Part shown: one piece after another, positions 13,176-19,294 of the stretch
Numbering within the stretch: position 1 is the first letter of the stretch
How the letters are laid out: each line of letters begins with the position of its first letter
Assembly (NCBI GenBank): GCA_023424135.1
Contig: JAFAEH010000103.1
Coordinates: 1 to 19,294, forward strand
Direction: 5' to 3'
Origin: Actinomycetes bacterium
Lineage (GTDB): Bacteria > Actinomycetota > Actinomycetes > Actinomycetales > Cellulomonadaceae
DNA length: 19,294 nucleotides
Translations under genes and position numbers: made by a program
The notes under the pieces: model-generated
The model's database searches: none
Told to the model about the DNA's origin: nothing
Seen by the model: the letters and a program-made list of their open reading frames with translations, nothing else

Positions 13176-16100
13176 TCACATCTGCATGTCGACGAACCGC
13201 GAGTAGTGCCCCTGGAACGCGACGGTGATGGTGTCGGTCGGGCCGTTACGGTGCTTCGCGACGATCAGGTCCGCCTCGCCCGCGCGGGGCGACTCCTTCT
13301 CGTAGGCGTCCTCGCGGTGCAGCAGGATGACCATGTCCGCGTCCTGCTCGATGCTGTTGTGGACAGCGATGCCGTTCGCGATGAAGTTGTGCGTGCCGAC
13401 GACGGTGGCGTCGAAGACCTGCTGCTTGCCCATCGGCTCGATCGCGACGACCTCGTCCCAGAGGAGGTCGTTGACCGCGTCGACGTCGAGGTCGGCGCGG
13501 TCGAGCACCTCGACCACCTGGGCGAGCGGGGCGCGCCCCTCCATGAGCGACCCCGCAGCGGCGGTGGTCAGCACCGTGCGCACGTCGTCCCACAGGCGGA
13601 CCGGACCGTCTGCCACATCCACATCCACATCCACATCCACGTCCCGCAAACGGACCCGGTCGAGCAGCTCGGCCGCACGTGGGGAGTGACGACCCTCGAC
13701 GCCGACCTCCTGCAGGAGCCGGCGCAGATCGTCCTTCTCCACGACGTCCAGACGGTCCCCACCACCGACCGGGCGCGTCTTCGTCGAGATGCCGAACCGG
13801 AGCAGCAGTCGGCTGACGCCGTCGAGCACACCGCGCGCCGACGCCCGCAGGCCGACGCGACCCGTCGTGCCGGAGAGCACGACCTCACCGCTCTCCGAGA
13901 GCAGGGTCCGGAGGAACAGTGCGATCTGCGGCTTCGGCAGGTGGAACACCGATGCAGGGATCCGCTCACCCAGCTGCGCCCACAGCTCGTCGTCCCACAC
14001 CGTCGCGTCCGCCGTGCGCCCCGCGAGCATGCGGGCCAGCATCACGACATCACGGTCGTCCCAGGCCGCCGTCATCTCTGGGCCCGGCACGTGCCGCGGC
14101 ACCCCGACCCGCGAGCCCGGTGCGAGGTCACGCAGCGGTGTCCACCCCTCGTACGTGAGGAACGGGTGGTTCGCCGTGGCTGTGACCTCCTTCCCCGAGG
14201 CCAGCCGCAGTCGGTACACCGGCTTCACACCCGTCGGGAAGACGTGCGTGAGGTGGCGCCGCACGTACTGCAGGCGGTCGTCGAGCGCCCAGACCGGCAC
14301 GTCCCTGTGCCCGAGGGCGTGCATCTCCCCCAGCGACGTCTCGGCGCCGGTGTCGGCCCGCAGCACACGGGTGTCCGCGGTGAGACACCCCGACTCGCGC
14401 AGGTCGCTCATCTGCGGCTTCTTGTCCGTGCGCTGCTCGGGTCCACGGTTCAGCTGCGAGATCGCGATGAGCGGGACCTCGAGCTCCTTGGCGAGGAGCT
14501 TGAGGGCACGGGAGAACTCGGAGACCTCCTGCTGGCGGGACTCGACGCGCTTGCCGGACGTCATGAGCTGCAGGTAGTCGATGACGACGAGCTTGAGGTC
14601 GTGACGCTGCTTGAGGCGCCGGCACTTGGCGCGGATCTCCATGAGCGACATGTTCGGCGAGTCGTCGATGAACAGCGGCGCCTCGCTGATGCGACCCATC
14701 GTCGTCGCGAGCTTGGCCCAGTCCTCCTCACCCATCTGCCCCGTGCGCAGCTTCTGCAGGTGCACGCGCGCCTCGGCGGACAGCAGACGCATCGTGATCT
14801 CGTTGCGGCTCATCTCGAGGGAGAAGACCACAGCGGCCATGTTGTTCTTGATGGCGGCGGATCGCACGACGTCGATGCCGAGCGTCGAGTTGTGCGTCGG
14901 GATCATCGCCTCGCCCGCGAGGTACAGGTGCGACGGGTGCGCGATCTCGACGCAGCGCACCGGCACCGATGGCACCGGCTCGACGGACACGACGTACCGC
15001 TGACGCAGGCGTGCCGTGGACGGGCGTCGACGCTCCTTGTGCACGAGCTTCTTGCGCTCGAGGGCGAACACGTCGTCATCCGTCGTGAAGGTGATCGTGA
15101 AGCACGTCGACGACGCGGCCGTGCGGCCGTTGACCGGCTTCACGGACCAGCCCGTGCGGTAACCGAGGGAGTGCACGAGCTCACGCACGTCCCGCGCGAG
15201 GCGCTCATCCGTCACGGCGAACTGCACCGACCCGGTCGGGTTGATCGTGCCGTCGGTGTCGAGCAGCCCGGCGAGCAGGTCCCGTCGCTGCGCCTCGCTC
15301 GCCCGCAGGTACTCCATCGGGATGTGCGTGCCGTCGAGCACGCCGAGCGCGTCCAACCCGGCTGCGACCGCGTCGTCGTCGTAGCCGCGTCCTTCGACCC
15401 GCATCGCGATCTCCGGGTCGGCACTCGTGACCCGCGCGGACGTGAGGTGACCGTCACCGAGCCACACCCCGAGCACGTACGGGTCGACGAGCAGGTCCTT
15501 CTCCTGCAGGGACAGCGGCGCCGATGTCGCGACGGAGTGGTTCGCCCGGCCATCCGCGGTCGCGCACCGAGCGGTCGACGCCAGCTCGGCGGTCGTCCGC
15601 ACCGCACCGGACGCACGAACCCGCCGCTCGGCGCGCGTCCGCGTCACCCACTGGTGCTGGGCGTCGGCGACGATCGTCGAGCCGTCGTCGAACGTCACGC
15701 GGTAGCAGGGGCGGTCGACCAGGACGTCGGTCGCGGCGACGACCCGCGTGGCCGTGCCGTCGGCGGCGATCAGCCGGTCGCCGACCTGGACCTCGCCCAT
15801 CGTCGTCCACCCCGTCGGCGTGGGCAGCGGGGTGTCGAGCGCGAGGGCCTTGCCGATGGCCGGCCGCGCGGCGACGACGATCATCTGCCCCGGGTGCAGG
15901 CCGTTCGTCAGCCGGTCCAGGTCGGAGAACCCGGTGGGCACGCCGATCATGCCCTCACCGCGGTGGCCGGCGGCCTCGATCTCGTCGACCGTGCCGCCGA
16001 TGATCTCCGACAGGGGCAGGTAGTCCTCGGACGCGCGGCGCTCGGTGACGGCGTAGACCTCGGCCTGGGCGTTGTTCACCAGCTCGTCGACGTCACCGCC

Positions 16101-16544
16101 GTCGGTCGCGTAGCCGAGCTGGACGATGCGCGTGCCGGCCTCGACGAGCTTGCGCAGGATCGAGCGCTCGCGCACGATCCGCGCGTAGAAGCCCGCGTTG
16201 GCGGCGGTGGGGACGGCGGCGATGAGCGTGTGCAGGTACGCGGCGCCGCCGATGCGGCCCATCTCGCCGCGCTTGGTCAGCTCGTCGGAGACGGTGATCG
16301 CGTCGGCGGGCTCACCGCGCCCGTACAGGTCGATGATCGCGTCGTAGATCGCCTCGTGCGCGGGCCGGTAGAAGTCCGTGCCGCGGATCTGCTCGATGAC
16401 GTCGGCGATCGCGTCCTTGCTGATCATCATGCCGCCGAGCACCGACCGCTCGGCGTCGAGGTCCTGCGGAGGGGTCCGGTCGTAGCCGCGGCCACCCTGC
16501 TCGCTGTCCGGCGGCGCCCCGTACTCGAGGTCCTCGATGGTCAC
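13176..16544 (-). CDS. dnaB: Replicative DNA helicase DnaB with two inteins
   Basis: The hexameric helicase that unwinds the replication fork and recruits primase. The 1122-residue precursor splits into extein 1-232, intein 233-552, extein 553-719, intein 720-1063 and extein 1064-1122. Splicing would give a 458-residue DnaB of normal length. The N-terminal DnaB domain (about 27-130) precedes the RecA-like core. Walker A (ARPAIGK-STLG) is interrupted after Lys232. LVVIDYLQLM holds the Walker B Asp, followed by SQLNRGPEQR. The SDLRESG-SIEQDAD motif is interrupted after Gly719. Both insertions hit active-site motifs, so splicing must be efficient for viability. The GTG at 16544 has AGGAG about 11 bases upstream. 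It is divergent from the MATE gene, in the usual actinobacterial neighbourhood of rplI and rpsR. Confidence 0.96.
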   Translation of the reverse strand: MTIEDLEYGAPPDSEQGGRGYDRTPPQDLDAERSVLGGMMISKDAIADVIEQIRGTDFYRPAHEAIYDAIIDLYGRGEPADAITVSDELTKRGEMGRIGGAAYLHTLIAAVPTAANAGFYARIVRERSILRKLVEAGTRIVQLGYATDGGDVDELVNNAQAEVYAVTERRASEDYLPLSEIIGGTVDEIEAAGHRGEGMIGVPTGFSDLDRLTNGLHPGQMIVVAARPAIGKALALDTPLPTPTGWTTMGEVQVGDRLIAADGTATRVVAATDVLVDRPCYRVTFDDGSTIVADAQHQWVTRTRAERRVRASGAVRTTAELASTARCATADGRANHSVATSAPLSLQEKDLLVDPYVLGVWLGDGHLTSARVTSADPEIAMRVEGRGYDDDAVAAGLDALGVLDGTHIPMEYLRASEAQRRDLLAGLLDTDGTINPTGSVQFAVTDERLARDVRELVHSLGYRTGWSVKPVNGRTAASSTCFTITFTTDDDVFALERKKLVHKERRRPSTARLRQRYVVSVEPVPSVPVRCVEIAHPSHLYLAGEAMIPTHNSTLGIDVVRSAAIKNNMAAVVFSLEMSRNEITMRLLSAEARVHLQKLRTGQMGEEDWAKLATTMGRISEAPLFIDDSPNMSLMEIRAKCRRLKQRHDLKLVVIDYLQLMTSGKRVESRQQEVSEFSRALKLLAKELEVPLIAISQLNRGPEQRTDKKPQMSDLRESGCLTADTRVLRADTGAETSLGEMHALGHRDVPVWALDDRLQYVRRHLTHVFPTGVKPVYRLRLASGKEVTATANHPFLTYEGWTPLRDLAPGSRVGVPRHVPGPEMTAAWDDRDVVMLARMLAGRTADATVWDDELWAQLGERIPASVFHLPKPQIALFLRTLLSESGEVVLSGTTGRVGLRASARGVLDGVSRLLLRFGISTKTRPVGGGDRLDVVEKDDLRRLLQEVGVEGRHSPRAAELLDRVRLRDVDVDVDVDVADGPVRLWDDVRTVLTTAAAGSLMEGRAPLAQVVEVLDRADLDVDAVNDLLWDEVVAIEPMGKQQVFDATVVGTHNFIANGIAVHNSIEQDADMVILLHREDAYEKESPRAGEADLIVAKHRNGPTDTITVAFQGHYSRFVDMQM
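13356..14387 (-). other. DnaB intein 2 (Cys1, degenerate LAGLIDADG endonuclease)
   Basis: A 344-residue intein in the LRESG-SIEQD site. Block A is CLTADTRVL with Cys1. Block B is VTATANHPF. The C-terminal blocks are VFDATVVGTHNFIANG and IAVHN with the terminal His-Asn, followed by Ser+1. Splicing residues are complete (class 1). The endonuclease region is decayed. The first dodecapeptide position reads VVMLARMLAG, with no Gly-Asp-Gly. The second reads FLRTLLSESGEVVL, where functional members have an acidic TDGSI-type sequence. DNA cleavage is therefore unlikely. A (DV)n stretch (about intein residues 249-258) comes from a hexanucleotide repeat. Confidence 0.92.
13613..13642 (-). repeat. Hexanucleotide tandem repeat inside intein 2
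   Basis: Four exact CCACAT units and one CCACGT variant, read in frame as alternating Asp-Val. Being six bases long, unit gain or loss keeps the reading frame. It lies in the degenerate endonuclease/linker part and not in the splicing blocks. Confidence 0.9.
14889..15848 (-). other. DnaB intein 1 (Ala1, class 3 signature, intact LAGLIDADG endonuclease)
   Basis: A 320-residue intein inserted in Walker A between Lys232 and Ser553. It begins ALALDTPLPT, so the usual Cys/Ser/Thr1 nucleophile is absent. Block B reads ADAQHQW with His65 and Trp67. Block F reads RCVEIAHPSHLYLAG with Cys299 at the position usually held by Asp. Block G reads IPTHN with Thr318, His319 and Asn320. Trp, Cys and Thr at these places are the signature of class 3 inteins, in which the block F Cys directly attacks the N-terminal splice junction. 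A homing endonuclease is embedded, with motifs YVLGVWLGDGH (Asp132) and LLAGLLDTDGTIN (Asp199), both with their acidic residues. Confidence 0.9.
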
Positions 16545-16725
16545 CCGTCACCCACTCCTGCTCGTCCCACCCCCACCGCCACGTGTCTACCGGGACCCAC
16601 TGACAACGGACCCGACGACACCCCGCGGCACCTTGTGACGACACCCTGCGACCTCGTCCTCGCGAGGCTAGGCCCCCGGCACCCTCGACCACCAAACGGG
16701 TCTGTGCACGGACCGGTGGACGACC

Positions 16726-17031
16726 TGTGGACAGCCCGCTGGGCGCTGTGTGCACAGGTTGGGGATACACCTGTGGACGACGCGGGTGAACGACGTCCGG
16801 ACCCGTTCCCACCGGCGCATACGCTGTACACGTGCTGTGGACCGTAGAAGATTCGGTGTCCGTTCACCAGGTGGACGCCTGAACCGCCCGATGGACGCCC
16901 CGGACCCCCCGCACGACGACCCGCGAACCCCCGCTGGGCCGGGTGGGGGACCCCCGTCGGTCCCCCCGGCGGACGACGACGACCACCTCGCCAGCCGGCC
17001 CGTCCACAGCACCCGCCTGCCCGGTGTGGAC
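16726..17031. promoter_or_regulatory. Cluster of DnaA-box-like words between dnaB and MATE
   Basis: The heptamer TGTGGAC or its complement occurs five times: 16726-16732, 16772-16778, 16836-16842, 17002-17008 (complement) and 17025-17031. The first two extend to TGTGGACAG and TGTGGACGA, each one base from TGTGGACAA, the complement of the actinobacterial DnaA box TTGTCCACA. The cluster covers the shared upstream region and the first codons of the MATE gene. No AT-rich unwinding element accompanies it, so it is more likely regulatory than an origin. Confidence 0.35.
16820..16882 (+). promoter_or_regulatory. -10 box and possible 16-codon leaderless leader ORF before MATE
   Basis: TACGCT (16820-16825) is followed after exactly six bases by GTG (16832). 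This opens a 16-codon frame (VLWTVEDSVSVHQVDA) that stops with TGA at 16880-16882, eight bases before the MATE ATG. The MATE start has no ribosome-binding site of its own, so re-initiation after this short ORF is possible. An in-frame GTG for MATE at 16837 is the alternative. Confidence 0.35.
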
Positions 17032-18330
17032 CGGCAGATCCTCGCCCTGGCGGTCCCTGCGCTCGGTGCCCTGGTCGCCGAGCCGCTGTTCGTCCTGGTC
17101 GACTCGGCGATGGTCGGGCATCTCGGCACCGACGCCCTGGCGGGCCTCGCGCTCGCCTCCACGGTCCTCGTCACCGTCATCGGGCTGTGCATCTTCCTCG
17201 CGTACGCGACGACGGCCGCGGTCGCCCGTCGCATCGGCGCAGGCGACCGGCGTGGAGCCCTGCAGACGGGCGTCGACGGCATGTGGCTCGCCCTCGGGCT
17301 CGGGATCGCGCTCGGTGCGCTGACGTGGCTGACCGCGCCGTGGCTCGTCGCGGCGCTCGGCGCCACCGGCGGCGTCTCGGCCGAGGCGGTCACCTACCTG
17401 CGCTGGTCCGTGCCCGGCCTGCCGGGCATGCTGCTCGTCCTGTCCGCCACGGGCGCGCTGCGCGGCATGCAGGACACCCGCACACCGCTCGTCGTCGCCA
17501 GCTCCGGCGCGGTGGCGAACGCGCTGCTCAACGCACTGCTCATCTACGGGCTCGGCCTCGGGATCGCGGGGTCGGGCCTCGGGACGGCGGTCGCGCAGCT
17601 CGGCATGGGCGCGTGGCTCGTCGTCGTGGTGGCCCGCGGCGCACGGGACGCCGGGGCGAGCCTCATGCCCGCAGCGGGTGGGATCTGGGCCAACGCCCGC
17701 GCGGGCATCCCCCTACTGGTGCGGACCGCGACCCTGCGCCTGGCCATCCTGCTGACCGTCTGGACCGCGACCGGACTGGGTGCGACCGCGCTGGCCGGGC
17801 ACCAGGTCGTCAACGCCGTGTGGGGGCTGACGGCGTTCGCGCTCGACGCCCTCGCGATCGCCGCGCAGGCCCTCGTCGGCCACGCGCTCGGCGCCCGGGA
17901 CGTCGCCCGGGCCCGTGCCGTGCTGCGCCGCACGCTGCAGTGGGGCGTCGGCGCCGGTGCGGTCATGGGCGTGCTCGTCGGCGCGCTGTCCCCGCTGTAC
18001 GTGCGGGTCTTCTCCCCCGACGACGACGTGCAGCGTGCCGCCGTCGTCGGCCTCGTCGTCGCCGCCGTGGCGCTGCCCATGGCGGGGTGGGTGTTCGTCC
18101 TCGACGGTGTGCTCATCGGTGCCGGCGACGGCCCGTTCCTCGCGTGGGCGGGCGTCGCGACCCTCGTCGCCTACGTGCCCGCGGCGCTCGCCGTGCACGC
18201 CTGGGCGCCCGCCGGGCCGATGGGGCTCGCGTGGCTGTGGGTGGCCTTCGCCGTCGTGTTCATGGCCGCCCGCGCGCTCACGACGGGCCTGCGGGCCCGT
18301 GGCAGCACCTGGATGGTCGTCGGCGCCTGA
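16891..18330 (+). CDS. MATE-family efflux transporter (DinF-like)
   Basis: A 479-residue multidrug and toxin extrusion family antiporter with about twelve hydrophobic segments after a Pro/Asp-rich cytoplasmic N-terminus of about 50 residues. Family features include VDSAMVGHLGTDALAGLALAS (TM1-2 region), RRIGAGDRRGA, a GALRGMQDTRTPL loop and a second-half GHQVVNAVWGL. It belongs to the DinF-type branch often found between dnaB and the rpsR-rplI genes in actinobacteria. It should export organic cations or other small molecules using an ion gradient; the substrate is unknown. The start is placed at ATG 16891, although in-frame GTG 16837 cannot be excluded and there is no clear ribosome-binding site. 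It is divergent from dnaB and convergent with rplI. Confidence 0.9.
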   Translation: MDAPDPPHDDPRTPAGPGGGPPSVPPADDDDHLASRPVHSTRLPGVDRQILALAVPALGALVAEPLFVLVDSAMVGHLGTDALAGLALASTVLVTVIGLCIFLAYATTAAVARRIGAGDRRGALQTGVDGMWLALGLGIALGALTWLTAPWLVAALGATGGVSAEAVTYLRWSVPGLPGMLLVLSATGALRGMQDTRTPLVVASSGAVANALLNALLIYGLGLGIAGSGLGTAVAQLGMGAWLVVVVARGARDAGASLMPAAGGIWANARAGIPLLVRTATLRLAILLTVWTATGLGATALAGHQVVNAVWGLTAFALDALAIAAQALVGHALGARDVARARAVLRRTLQWGVGAGAVMGVLVGALSPLYVRVFSPDDDVQRAAVVGLVVAAVALPMAGWVFVLDGVLIGAGDGPFLAWAGVATLVAYVPAALAVHAWAPAGPMGLAWLWVAFAVVFMAARALTTGLRARGSTWMVVGA

Positions 18331-18430
18331 CACCCGTCCTGCTCGCCACCGACCCCCTGCACCGGCCCGTACCGCCCACTGCCCCGCACCAGCGGGCCGA
18401 ACTGGTCACATCTGCCAGGCCGTCGGGTGC

Positions 18431-18456
18431 GCACTGGTCACATAGGTGACCAGTGC
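18431..18456 (+). terminator. Hairpin downstream of MATE
   Basis: GCACTGGTCAC (18431-18441) and GTGACCAGTGC (18446-18456) pair perfectly around ATAG, 100 bp after the MATE stop. The word ACTGGTCACAT also occurs 32 bp earlier (18401-18411) as a direct repeat of the left arm. No T-tract is present. Confidence 0.5.
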
Positions 18457-18506
18457 ACGGGGCAAGCGGGTGGGTGGGGTGGCGCGGGTGGGGTGGGAAG
18501 TGAGAA

Positions 18507-18537
18507 GGGCCCCGGACCGCGGTGCGGTCCGGGGCCC
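18507..18537 (-). terminator. Terminator of the rpsR-rplI operon
   Basis: A perfect 14-bp stem of almost pure G/C (18507-18520 with 18524-18537) and a 3-nt loop, 17 bp beyond the rplI stop. On the minus strand it is followed by TTCTCACTTCC, a pyrimidine-rich tail. It may also stop MATE read-through from the other side. Confidence 0.85.
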
Positions 18538-18554
18538 TCTCGGGTCGAGCTGGG

Positions 18555-19004
18555 TCAGGCGGCGACGACCTTGACGGTCACCGCGGCCGAGACCTCGGGG
18601 TGCAGGCGGACCTGCACCGTGTACTCGCCGAGCGACTTGATCGCCTGGGCGACCTCGATCTTGCGCTTGTCGACGGCCGGGGCGCCGGCGGCCTTGATCG
18701 CGTCGGCGATCTCGGCCGTCGTGACGGCACCGAACAGGCGGCCCGACTCACCGGACTTGGCCGACACCGTGACGGTGTTGGCCTGCAGCGAGTCGCGGAT
18801 CGCCTTCGCGTCGTCGAGCGTCGCGACCTCGCGCGCCTTGCGGGCACGACGGATCGCGGTGACGTCCTTCTCGGCACCCTTCGACCACGGCGTGGCCAGG
18901 CTGCGCGGGATGAGGTAGTTGCGGGCGTACCCGTCCTTCACCTCGACGACGTCGCCGGGGGCACCGAGGCCGGTGACCTCGTGGGTCAGGATGATCTTCG
19001 CCAT
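18555..19004 (-). CDS. rplI: 50S ribosomal protein bL9
   Basis: A 149-residue bL9, the usual length. The N-terminal rRNA-binding domain (MAKIILTHEV, then VKDGYARNYLIP, residues 22-33) is joined by a long charged helix (about 45-78) to the C-terminal domain (GRLFGAVTTAEIADAI, then VRLHPEV). It binds 23S rRNA near the L1 stalk and helps maintain reading frame. It starts 14 bp after the rpsR stop with a GAGGAAGGA ribosome-binding region, and so is in one operon with rpsR. Confidence 0.98.
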   Translation of the reverse strand: MAKIILTHEVTGLGAPGDVVEVKDGYARNYLIPRSLATPWSKGAEKDVTAIRRARKAREVATLDDAKAIRDSLQANTVTVSAKSGESGRLFGAVTTAEIADAIKAAGAPAVDKRKIEVAQAIKSLGEYTVQVRLHPEVSAAVTVKVVAA

Positions 19005-19018
19005 GGGTCTGTCCTTCC

Positions 19019-19255
19019 TCAGCGAGCCGACGACGAGTAGGGCAGCAGGGCCATCTCGCGGGCGTTCTTCACGGCACGGGCGATCTGGCGCTGCTCCTGC
19101 ACGGAGACGCCGGTCACGCGACGCGCGCGGATCTTGCCGCGGTCGGAGATGAACTTACGCAGCAGAGCCGTGTCCTTGTAGTCGACCGTCTCGATCTTGG
19201 CGGCCTTGAGGGGGTTCTGCTTCTTCTTGGGCTTGCGGACGACGGGCTTGGCCAT
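19019..19255 (-). CDS. rpsR: 30S ribosomal protein bS18 (cysteine-free form)
   Basis: A 78-residue bS18 with the signature DYKDTALLRKFISDRGKIRARRVTGV and the C-terminal QEQRQIARAVKNAREMALLPY. It binds 16S rRNA with S6 on the platform. The zinc-binding cysteines of some S18 proteins are absent (NPLKAAKIETVDYKD occupies that region), the C-minus form common in actinobacteria. AGGAGC upstream supports the ATG at 19255. The remaining 39 bases to the window end lie upstream and probably separate it from ssb and rpsF, as in related genomes. Confidence 0.98.
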   Translation of the reverse strand: MAKPVVRKPKKKQNPLKAAKIETVDYKDTALLRKFISDRGKIRARRVTGVSVQEQRQIARAVKNAREMALLPYSSSAR

Positions 19256-19294
19256 CGTGGTGCTCCTTGTCTGTGGAGCCCCGAGCGTTGCCGT

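Noticed and set aside
13613..13642. Short tandem repeat considered as a CRISPR or iteron array
   Set aside because: Units are only six bases and contiguous, with no spacers, and lie within a continuous intein reading frame.
13206..16847. A 1213-codon open frame on the plus strand across dnaB
   Set aside because: It is the antisense of dnaB. Long antisense frames arise from the third-position GC bias. Its product is Arg/Val/His-rich with no domain, while the minus strand reads as DnaB with inteins throughout.
16545..16890. DnaA-box-like cluster considered as a replication origin
   Set aside because: There is no AT-rich unwinding region and no dnaA/dnaN/recF context, and only two words are close to consensus.
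1..19294. tRNA, rRNA, riboswitch and CRISPR search by eye
   Set aside because: No cloverleaf with TTCGA-type T-arm plus CCA end, rRNA core segment, known riboswitch consensus or repeat-spacer array was found.

Overview
The window looks like chromosome of a high-GC actinobacterium, most probably Cellulomonas or a close Cellulomonadaceae relative. This rests on the strong GC bias at third codon positions, a secreted GH10 xylanase with a Pro/Thr linker and a CBM2, other plant-wall enzymes, a cysteine-free ribosomal protein S18, TANNNT -10 boxes placed exactly six bases before ATG/GTG (leaderless genes), and the gene order rpsR-rplI-(MATE)-dnaB. The genus is an inference; no rRNA or tRNA gene is visible.

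Region 1 (1-7600) is mostly plant polysaccharide use. It holds a secreted pectin methylesterase (-), a zinc-type cation diffusion facilitator (-), a Phd/VapC-type toxin-antitoxin pair (-), a cytoplasmic GH43 arabinofuranosidase-like enzyme (+), about 800 bp without a convincing gene, a secreted GH10-CBM2 xylanase (+) and an RluA-like pseudouridine synthase (+). The three carbohydrate genes each carry a different dyad near the promoter: GAAAGCGGTTTC for pectinesterase, two TGTACA..CG..TGTACA-like sites for GH43, and GAAAGTTTC for xylanase. Separate sugar-specific repressors are therefore likely.

Region 2 (7600-13104) is accessory. It has a hipBA toxin-antitoxin operon and a scar where the C-terminal remnants of two divergent genes (a flavin-dependent monooxygenase and an AbiEi-like protein) are joined. 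These are followed by a DinB-fold protein, a second Phd/VapC-type pair, a small uncertain ORF, and a 1200-bp ISL3-type insertion sequence. The IS has 24-bp terminal repeats, a hairpin that buries the transposase ribosome-binding site, and an apparent in-frame internal deletion. Each of the three TA modules has a visible operator dyad overlapping its promoter.

Region 3 (13105-19294) is core replication and translation. dnaB (-) encodes 1122 residues but only 458 are helicase; two inteins interrupt it. The first sits in the Walker A motif, begins with Ala, and carries the Trp/Cys/Thr signature of class 3 inteins plus an intact LAGLIDADG endonuclease. The second is a conventional Cys1 intein with a decayed endonuclease and a hexanucleotide repeat. 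A MATE transporter (+) is divergent from dnaB, with a cluster of DnaA-box-like words between and just inside them. rplI and rpsR (-) close the window. The double-intein dnaB with one class 3 member is the most notable system here.
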